This document shows, in pieces, positions 57,701 through 64,000 of a DNA stretch of 64,000 nucleotides. The position numbers and the translations under genes were made by a program. The stretch's first letter is position 1, and each line of letters begins with the position of its first letter. Origin of the DNA: Psococerastis gibbosa. Taxonomy: Eukaryota; Arthropoda; Insecta; Psocodea; Psocidae. Location: contig OZ020489.1 of the NCBI GenBank assembly GCA_963971405.1, forward strand, positions 19,060,290-19,124,289, given 5' to 3'. Under the pieces are notes generated by a model. It ran no database searches and was not told the origin of the DNA. It saw nothing but the letters and a program-made list of their open reading frames with translations.

Positions 57701-59892
57701 TTGGGTTAGGCCAAAGCAAGACAAAAAAATCTCCCAAAATATGATTTTTGTGAACCTACATGCCGAATTTCATCAAATTGCATTGATTAGTTTGTCCACA
57801 ATTTGCGTCACGGGAAAAGGATGACAATCCAGATGTCAAGATCCTCCCAAAGAAATTACACTTCAAAATAAATCTATAATATTTATATGTATAGGCTATT
57901 GAATTCGGACTGATTTCAGCTGGAACCTACAACTTATACAGAAAAATTGAAGAGTAGTTACGTTTTTAAAGAGCTTAAAGCAGTTCGAAATTGCCGACCG
58001 TCATTCCACAATCCGCTTGGGCTGTATGGTGGCTTGGCATACTCTGGCATGTCAATGATGATTAGAGGCAAAGAGCCTTGGACCTTCAAACATGGAGGTA
58101 TGTTTATAACTACATTATTGTCAGTCTTTCTCCCTGAGGCGAAGGAGTCTCCCCTTAGGGTGCCTCAAGTTAAGAAACAGACAGTCCCCCCAGTGCCAGG
58201 CTGACAGGGTTGTTTAAAGCGATGGCCCATCAGTTTGACTTCCTTTGCGAACCCACATACCTCGCTGACGTAGGATAGGTCGAATTTCACATAGAGATGA
58301 CACAAGGCTGCGCAGTGCTTGAGGATGTGCATGTAATTATAACTATAGGCTATATAATATATAATATACTATACATATAACTACATTATTTCATAGTATT
58401 TTATGTGAAATTAAAGCCTTTCTTGGGATTAATAGTTGACTGGATCCCTGTCCTGATTACCTGCTGCTTTTCAACCCTTTTTGTTGCCTGGTTTCATAAT
58501 ATTCTCGGAGGCAGTGTCTAAATCACCTATGACTTGCGGAATTTGGAGTTACCTGGTGCTCTAACTGCCCAGGAAAATTGCATAAAGTGACCTTATCGTA
58601 TAAATAAGGATATTAGCTTGGACCTTGGAAGTCTTACCGATAACAGCAACAGATCCATATTTTTGGCTGAAAATAGAGAGAGTAGAGTTCTATTTATTAT
58701 TGATGTGTTTAATTTCCGTAAGCGTGCGATTGCTTTTAGTTAGTGTAATGTACCAGAGTGACCTGTGCTCGTGGCTAGGGCGTTCAATAATTGCAATGAA
58801 AACGAATTTGACATGAACTATCTTATTATTGTATAATAGAGGATTGACTTGACTAGAACCACAATGTCTTGCAAACTGTTTGTTATTTATTTCAGCGCCC
58901 GACCACAATAGACTACTTCCTGCAAATCAGTCTAAGCCCATCGAGTATCCAAAACCCGACGGCAAAGTCAGCTTCGACCTTCTCTCGTCCGTCGCCCTCA
59001 CAGGAACCAATCATGAGGGGAACCAACCTGCTCATCTCACTTTACTCAACGATGATACTCCAGTCAATAATAATTTGGCTGTTTTTGACGGTCCTGAAGG
59101 AAGATTCTGTCCTGCAGGTCAGTATCTTTTTGTAATGCCTCTTCTATTGGAGATTGGAAATCATCATGGCAATTGTAGTCATGATGACTATACTAGGGAA
59201 TGAGATTCTGTAGGGACATATAATTGAATATATATATATTCTCCATGATTTATAGAAAAATATCACTTTAAAATAATTTTAAAATATTATTGAGACTTAT
59301 GGAAAAATCAACGCCTTGATATCTTAGCAACTGGTGCTGCCATCTACAAAATGGCGTCACAAATGAACCTCATAGTAATGCAGTGGTTTCCTACTGCTCT
59401 CTGCATCCTTATTCTGTTGACTCTTCAGTTCCTCCTCCTTCAAGGCCAGTTTCCCAGTACCAAGACAATTGAATGTTTGAATAGACCCTCCCATCACATC
59501 AAACCTTAAAAACCATTGTATCGGATTATTGGTATTGTTTCCGAATGAATTTCTAGCCGTTGACAAACTGGTTCACTCCTCGATGTCAACCCACACCGAC
59601 TGTAAGTTCCAATAGGCAACCTGGAGACATGCTTACCATTGACATTGTAACATGTATTAGCTCGACTTAACCAAGCATGGAAACGAGTCCATCATGGGGA
59701 TAGTAGTGTAAACACATGTTTTACGTTCCAGGAGTTTATGAATACGTACCTAAAGAAGCTGGCGATGGAATGCGACTCCAAATCAATGCGCAGAACTGCA
59801 TTCATTGCAAGACGTGTGATATAAAAGATCCGAGTCAAAACATCAACTGGGTGGTGCCTGAGGGTGGGGGCCCCGCATATGATGGAATGTAA
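51713..59892 (+). CDS. ETFDH: Electron-transfer flavoprotein:ubiquinone oxidoreductase (ETFDH/ETF-QO), eleven exons
   Basis: Exons: 51713-51746, 51960-52055, 52463-52606, 53071-53229, 53369-53565, 54677-54889, 55970-56142, 57022-57229, 57920-58097, 58896-59117, 59732-59892. One frame of 594 aa (human 617). The first two exons give a basic mitochondrial presequence ([20 protein letters not shown]) and [15 protein letters not shown]. Then the FAD loop [29 protein letters not shown]-type core, [31 protein letters not shown] (quinone/membrane region) and the 4Fe-4S cysteines ([24 protein letters not shown]). It passes electrons from ETF to ubiquinone at the inner mitochondrial membrane. Exons 1 and 2 are inferred from phase and similarity. 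Introns hold H5 and H6. Confidence 0.95.
53575..53731. mobile_element. Palindromic H element 5, rearranged
   Basis: TAA at both sides. Tips GGCGGCGATTCCACCGACCG and partner. The stem GCTAGGGCTAGATACAAATA is matched on the right by TATTGTATTTAGCCCTAGCC. The centre keeps only the right end of an inner H element (TTTGCATTCTGCAATGCGAG ... CCCCGCC) and one half of the core (GACTGCTACCACGTC), so the left half core was lost. It starts 9 bp after the donor GT of ETFDH exon 5. Confidence 0.8.
54368..54440 (-). repeat. tRNA-derived remnant
   Basis: On the minus strand, ATTGGCTAGGTCATATAGTG and GTCGTGGGTATGAGTCCCAC look like a D-arm/A-box and a T-arm with B box. The anticodon arm (CCTTTTCCCC then an A-run) is not intact. 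Probably a SINE head, not a functional tRNA. The rest of this ETFDH intron (53735-54676) and the next one (54890-55547) show nothing clear. Confidence 0.42.
55548..55929. mobile_element. Palindromic H element 6, with nested H element
   Basis: TAA at both sides. Tips GGCGGAGTTTCCACCGACCT and partner. The stem CTCATTGCAGAATGGACTTA CGTTG is mirrored. The core GGCGTGGTAGCAGACATTCA is mirrored as TGAATGTCTGCTACCACGTC. The inner element 55619-55858 sits at the centre. It ends 40 bp before the ETFDH exon 7 acceptor. Confidence 0.82.
55619..55858 (+). mobile_element. Inner H element in H6, with the same short ORF start as in H1
   Basis: Flanks TTA (left) and TAT (right). Tips GGCGGGGTTTCCATCGACCT / AGGTCGGTGGAAACCCCGCC. 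The ORF opens at 55752 ([19 protein letters not shown]) and reads through the right tip to a stop at 55866-55868. About 90% alike by eye to 22977-23218 over the middle. Confidence 0.72.
56460..56730 (-). mobile_element. SINE-like retroposon 'A', copy 2
   Basis: Minus-strand copy starting GCCGGCCAAGTTGAATCCAG and ending in CACTACTACC. Flanked by TATCATAGG at 56451-56459 and 56731-56739. Longer than copy 1 by about 30 bp near the 3' end. Confidence 0.75.
57530..57810 (-). repeat. Repeat family 'Z' fragment
   Basis: CCCAGAACCAAACTATCAAG, ATGTGAATTAAAAGAAAATC and TTTTTGTGAACCTACATGCC follow the order of Z copies C and D without their termini. Older and more diverged than those copies. Confidence 0.6.
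58098..58895. other. ETFDH intron 9, no recognised feature
   Basis: Contains only a short TATA-rich run near 58345-58375. The open frames are not conserved. Confidence 0.4.
59460..59700. repeat. Unclassified repeat, copy 2
   Basis: Partner of 24150-24390, in the last ETFDH intron. Similarity ends near GCTCGACTTAACCAAGCATG. Confidence 0.5.
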
Positions 59893-60089
59893 ACTGTAAG
59901 TTGTTCAATTTTATGGGAGACCAGGATGATATGGCAATGCAATACTTGATTATCCGATGCATTTGAAGAGCTATGTTACAAACATTGATTTTTCTGTGGG
60001 GGGAACAGATTTACGTTGCTTAGGGTGACTCCGACCATGCAACCATAATGTGGAAATCTTAAGGGAGAAATTTCAAAATATTTTGTAAA

Positions 60090-60400
60090 CAAGAAATTTT
60101 GACATAATTAATTTATTTCTCGTTCCACAGCCGCAAAGTTACTAATGTGGTCAGATGGAAAATGCATATGAAATGCAAGCTTTAGAATGGAATTGACATC
60201 TTCTCATCCGAAATGTTACTTCTGGAAACCCCGATAAAGTGCATTTTACCGGTTTTATAGAAAAATTGTTAATCCGTTGGGGAAACAGACTGTTTTTTGA
60301 GAAAGCTTGACTTTTTTATGAATTTTTAATCTGGCCACTTCCATATCTTTGCTGCTTTCTACATAGAAAATAATTAATTTCGTCAATAGTACACGACCGT
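60090..60400. repeat. Diverged foldback element
   Basis: ATAATTAATTTATTTCTCGT ... AAGTTACTAATGTGGTCAGA on the left is inverted on the right as TAATCTGGCCACTTCCATAT ... AAATAATTAATTTCGTC. CAGACTGTTTTTTGAGAAA is shared with 47261-47279. Bases 59893-60089 are the ETFDH 3' UTR and flank, with no AATAAA close to the stop. Confidence 0.5.
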
Positions 60401-61092
60401 TCCACGTTAACAAAATATTTGGAAATCTGTCCCTTTCTATAATCATTTTCTATGATTGCTTTGGAATAGGATAAAGCGTGACAATATACAAATTTGTTCG
60501 TCTGGCAGTTGGTCGGAGTCGCCGTTACTCACTGTCTGTTTTTAAAAAAACATTCAAAGGCGCATTGGTGATGGGTAATTTATCTTTCGTAACAGTGAAC
60601 AATATTTTAAACTTTCTGATTAATGATGTTGTTTTTATTCAAATATATTTGTACCTGTTTCATTACGGTTTTTTATATGTAAGTAAGTAAACTTGTTTAG
60701 GAACATGAAACAAATACACAATAATATTGTAAGGTCCCTAGACCTAAAACAATTGTCACTTTGCTGTAATAAAAATAAAAAATACATCAATAATTTAACA
60801 TGCAATTATTGCAACTAAACTTACTAATTAACAACAAATTTCACGGTAACAAACAGTTTAATCTACTATTTCAAATAATGATTCCACCTCTTCCTGTCTC
60901 TTCAGCCCGAATGACTTTTGAGAATTTATTTATTGACAAAGACCCAGGGCAAACATCTTCTAGTAAGTTAAATAATTTTGGTGCTATATATATTGGTAAT
61001 ATTTAGTGAAAGTTGCTATGATGTATGCTCTAGGTACTATAAGGTACTCAATTCTTGCAGTGTTTGCTGGTCTGAATCACTCTTCCATGCCC

Positions 61093-61718
61093 TGATGGAA
61101 TTCGGCTCTGGCCGATCAGGAATAGGGAGATTCCTCAGACCCTGCTTTTCCTCTGCGCTACCTGCGCTATGTATGTAATAAAAAATACTTCATTATTTTC
61201 CCGACCACAATATCAACACACAAAACACTCTTGTGTTCCAAATTTCGATCCCCAATGCTGACTATGAACTTTATTTAATAAATTATTTTAACTTTGACCG
61301 GACGTCATCTTGAAATCGTTGATTTGTCGTAAAAAAGTGTTGATAAACATTATCGTAGATAATAATACGGACTTTCAGCCAAATTTTAATTAATTCCTCT
61401 GCGACCAATATTAACTGATATATTAATTATATAAGGTTCCAATCTGCCGCCATCTTGTAACTAAATAGTGGATCTAGCTTGTTATCGAACTCGATCAAGA
61501 CATTTGTATGATCAATTTTTGTGCCAAGTCTCATCAAAATCAGACAATATTTACGGAACTTAGAGTGTTTCCTAAAATCCATTTATATATATGTATATAA
61601 CATTTTGAATGGAGAGTGGTTTTAGGCTCAGGGGTTCATGAAATGAAAATTTGTGAAGAAATTTTTCGAAAGTCGAACATTGGTCGCCATCTCAATAAGT
61701 AGATGAATCTCCCTAAAA
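61093..61718 (+). mobile_element. Repeat family 'B', copy 3
   Basis: Uninterrupted copy: TTCGGCTCTGGCCGATCAGG, TAGGGAGATTCCTCAGACCC ... AGATGAATCTCCCTA. The inner ends TAGGGAGATTC / GAATCTCCCTA are inverted repeats with TA at the edge. It supplies the empty-site comparison for the hAT insertion in copy 2. Confidence 0.7.
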
Positions 61719-62381
61719 TTGCAATGTGTTGCATATGAACGGGTGCCGCAGTGGGAATAAACTGGGAGTCGTAAAGAGAGGGAATGATGACCAAGTCCTA
61801 GGTTTTCTAACTATTGTTTTAACGATGTATTTTTGGTTAATGACAAGTGAATTTAAATTTGTAGACTGAAATTAAGTTATTTATAAATTGTTCTAACCGG
61901 TTATACAGCCAAAAATTCAAACTCCACATTAGCATGCATTAAAAAAAAATACACTAGGTTTTATATTCTGTAGTTGAAATTCACCACGCAAGAACGAGCA
62001 TGAGTCTTAATGAAACACAATTAACAGTGTATTTCTGACGCGGAAAATTGGAGCAATTTCATTTTCGGAATTTCCAACTGATCAGCATGCAGCAGCAGAC
62101 AGCTCTCTACCCTCTCCCCCCTCCCCGCCCCCTTCTATGTGCGGTTTGATTTTGCATTGAAGCATAAGTAAGTTTACACATGGGTGGGCGGACGGCACTC
62201 TATGTTTATTCATTTTGTTGTATTTATAGTCGAATTTCAGGTGGGAATTAAATGAATATTCAATGTTTTACAATTAAGCGCAATTGATGGATAAATAAAC
62301 ATAAGCTAACTCTAATCCCGAAATGCAATATATGGTCCCCGAAGATTTTATAAACTGCAGATTGCTCATTTTACAACAATA
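61719..62381. other. Spacer, no recognised feature
   Basis: Includes a CCCTCTCCCCCCTCCCCGCC tract at about 62111-62130. No gene or repeat recognised. Confidence 0.4.
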
Positions 62382-62449
62382 TATTCTATATAGAATATAT
62401 CTATTCTATAGAGAATATTCTATATAGAATATATCTATTCTATAGAGAA
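62382..62449. repeat. 34-bp unit twice in tandem, internally palindromic
   Basis: TATTCTATATAGAATATATC followed by TATTCTATAGAGAA, repeated exactly once more. Each unit contains self-complementary ATTCTATATAGAAT and TTCTATAGAGAA-type stems. Confidence 0.85.
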
Positions 62450-62734
62450 TGCTGAGAAATATTTTTAATTTGAACGGATTTGATTTGTTAGTCCCTTTGA
62501 TTTGGAAGCTTTTAAGCACAGCTATAGTAACTTAGGTCTTGTTTAATAATTAAAAATTGGCCGGTAAACAAATATTTGATCTAGAAGCCATGGTTGATTT
62601 TTAAAGGAAAAATCTCAATTAATTTTAATTTTAATTTTTTTATTTATTTTTTATTTAAAAAAAAGATTAATCGCATACAAACAATTTAATAAATGTATCC
62701 GATTGACCTCTTCAGTCGCCTCTGTAGGTTAGTA

Positions 62735-62825
62735 CCCTTGTTGAGTTACGAAACGTCTCCGATCGCATGGCGTGTAAAGACTCGCACAAGTGCAAGCACG
62801 TTACCACCTGGCCATCGATGTCGAT
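62735..62825. repeat. Short repeat shared with 39520-39600
   Basis: GTTGAGTTACGAAACGTCTC CGATCGCATGG and CAAGCACGTTACCACCTGGC. Read on the minus strand, the start resembles a tRNA 5' half. No B box is convincing. The 62826-63267 stretch is otherwise empty. Confidence 0.4.
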
Positions 62826-63267
62826 AATAGACCGGTTATGCGTACAATAGGCATAAATACAGTATGTAAGTAAGAAGAGTGCCTTCATTGGCTGTGAAGA
62901 TGGGTCACTTCTAATTTTCAGTGCAATTTTTTTAAAAATAATCTACCGATAATATACCGATATGTCACTGATGGTAGTTCTAATAGGCATTGCCCTGTAA
63001 ACAAAATGTTGGCTGACACATATTTCGAAATTATAACACAATACTAAAGGCGGAAGGATGAAACTACATGACTCCAATGAAGAATTAGCCCTAAAATTAC
63101 TAATAAGAGCTAATTCTATCAAAGAATGTCGAATTAAGCATGACACAAAGTATTGCAAGGACTCGGCAGCAGACAAGTCACAGTTTTCCTGATAAAACTA
63201 ATGTTTGAAACTTTGAGAAGAAAGCCGACGATTTTTTTTTGTTTATGTATAGTAATTAGGGAAAACA

Positions 63268-63669
63268 TTATAGGACATGCTACGTAGAAAATTAGCACCC
63301 CAAAATTTGTTGTTTTTATAGACTTTTTATTTTTTATTTAATTAACAAAGCAAGTCATTAAAGATTTGGCTCATGAAAGTTGTAGAAGACTACTTCGTGC
63401 ATGATATAATCGGGTATTTTTACTTTTTGGTTTTGTAGTTCTTCCAAAAATCCCAGAATACGCATAATTTTAGTCCGTTCTGGTATTTATGAAAGAACTA
63501 AGGAACCAAAAATTTAATATTTCCTATTACATGATGCATGAAGCAGTCTTCTACAACTTCCATGAGCCAAATTTTTAATGACATGCTTTGTTAATTAAAT
63601 AAAAAATAAAATGTCAATAAAAACAACAAATTTTGGAGTGCTATTTTTCTACGTAGCATATCCTCTTAA
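63268..63669. mobile_element. Foldback MITE, type P2, copy c
   Basis: Tips TATAGGACATGCTACGTAGA ... CTACGTAGCATATCCTCTTAA, 402 bp. The right flank is TTAA and the left is TTAT. The stem has GTTGTAGAAGACTACTTCGT and its complement. The most regular P2 copy. Bases 63670-64000 hold nothing recognised. Confidence 0.8.
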
Positions 63670-64000
63670 CGAAAATTAATTTTAAAAAATTTTGACCCTA
63701 TTCACCACTAAATATGGTAGCTTTGAATCCAGTTGTTAAAAAGCTTTGTCACTTAACCGGTTCATTTTAATGACCCTTATCTCATCAATATGACTAATGT
63801 TTCCGGTGCCGTACTTCAATTGCCTGCAGCAACAGAAAGGCAGCTTCGGAAGTGCAAGTCATATTGTTTCACTTGTAAAAGGGTTGATACGGTTCCCAGT
63901 AGTGGACCCCACGCTGTGGACCGTTCCCTTTTCCTCATCATTCAGTCCAAAGCCCAAGTTCTAATGACTTTTGAGACATCGCTGATTTGTTAAAGGTCCT

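Noticed and set aside
63790-63993. 67-codon open frame at the right edge
   Set aside because: Too short and without family resemblance. It could be part of something beyond the window, but nothing supports that.

Overview
This window is AT-rich animal DNA, most likely from an arthropod or another invertebrate. The host genes are split by GT-AG introns, several hundred to a few thousand bases long, that are packed with transposon debris. Eight conserved eukaryotic genes can be rebuilt exon by exon with matching splice phases. None of the repeats allows a firmer species call.

Gene layout, left to right: DCP1 (+, mRNA decapping activator, 2196-4255); TMEM222 (+, 11341-13468); a UMAD1-like ESCRT-I accessory protein (-, 17861-18264); BAP60/SMARCD1 (+, SWI/SNF subunit, 19550-31825); an AGTRAP-family membrane protein (-, 35243-37582); SAE1/Aos1 (+, SUMO E1 subunit, 38142-44580); CHMP2A/Vps2 (-, ESCRT-III, 48787-51181); ETFDH (+, electron-transfer flavoprotein:ubiquinone oxidoreductase, 51713-59892). 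From UMAD1 onward the strands alternate strictly. This gives three head-to-head pairs (UMAD1/BAP60, AGTRAP/SAE1, CHMP2A/ETFDH) and three tail-to-tail pairs (TMEM222/UMAD1, BAP60/AGTRAP, SAE1/CHMP2A). The eight genes share no single pathway, although two belong to the ESCRT system.

The left edge holds the 3' part of a Copia-type LTR element whose LTR ends just upstream of DCP1. The introns and spacers hold many DNA-transposon derivatives. (1) Five palindromic 'H' loci with 3-bp TWA-like target duplications. They share tips and a central core but have unrelated, self-complementary stems; three of them carry a second H element, or part of one, in the centre. (2) Foldbacks of about 380-400 bp (P1/P2), mostly flanked by TTAA, that share a stem but have different tips. 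(3) hAT-like elements with 8-bp target duplications and long G-runs. (4) An 820-870 bp family, 'Z', with an internal G-tract, in four main copies plus fragments. (5) A mariner-like family 'B' in three copies, one interrupted by a hAT element. There are also LINE 3' ends, a tRNA-derived SINE, and a second SINE-like retroposon with clear target duplications and an (ACT)n tail.

The best candidate for something undescribed is the H family: conserved ends and conserved centre, joined by stems that differ completely between loci yet stay complementary within each locus.
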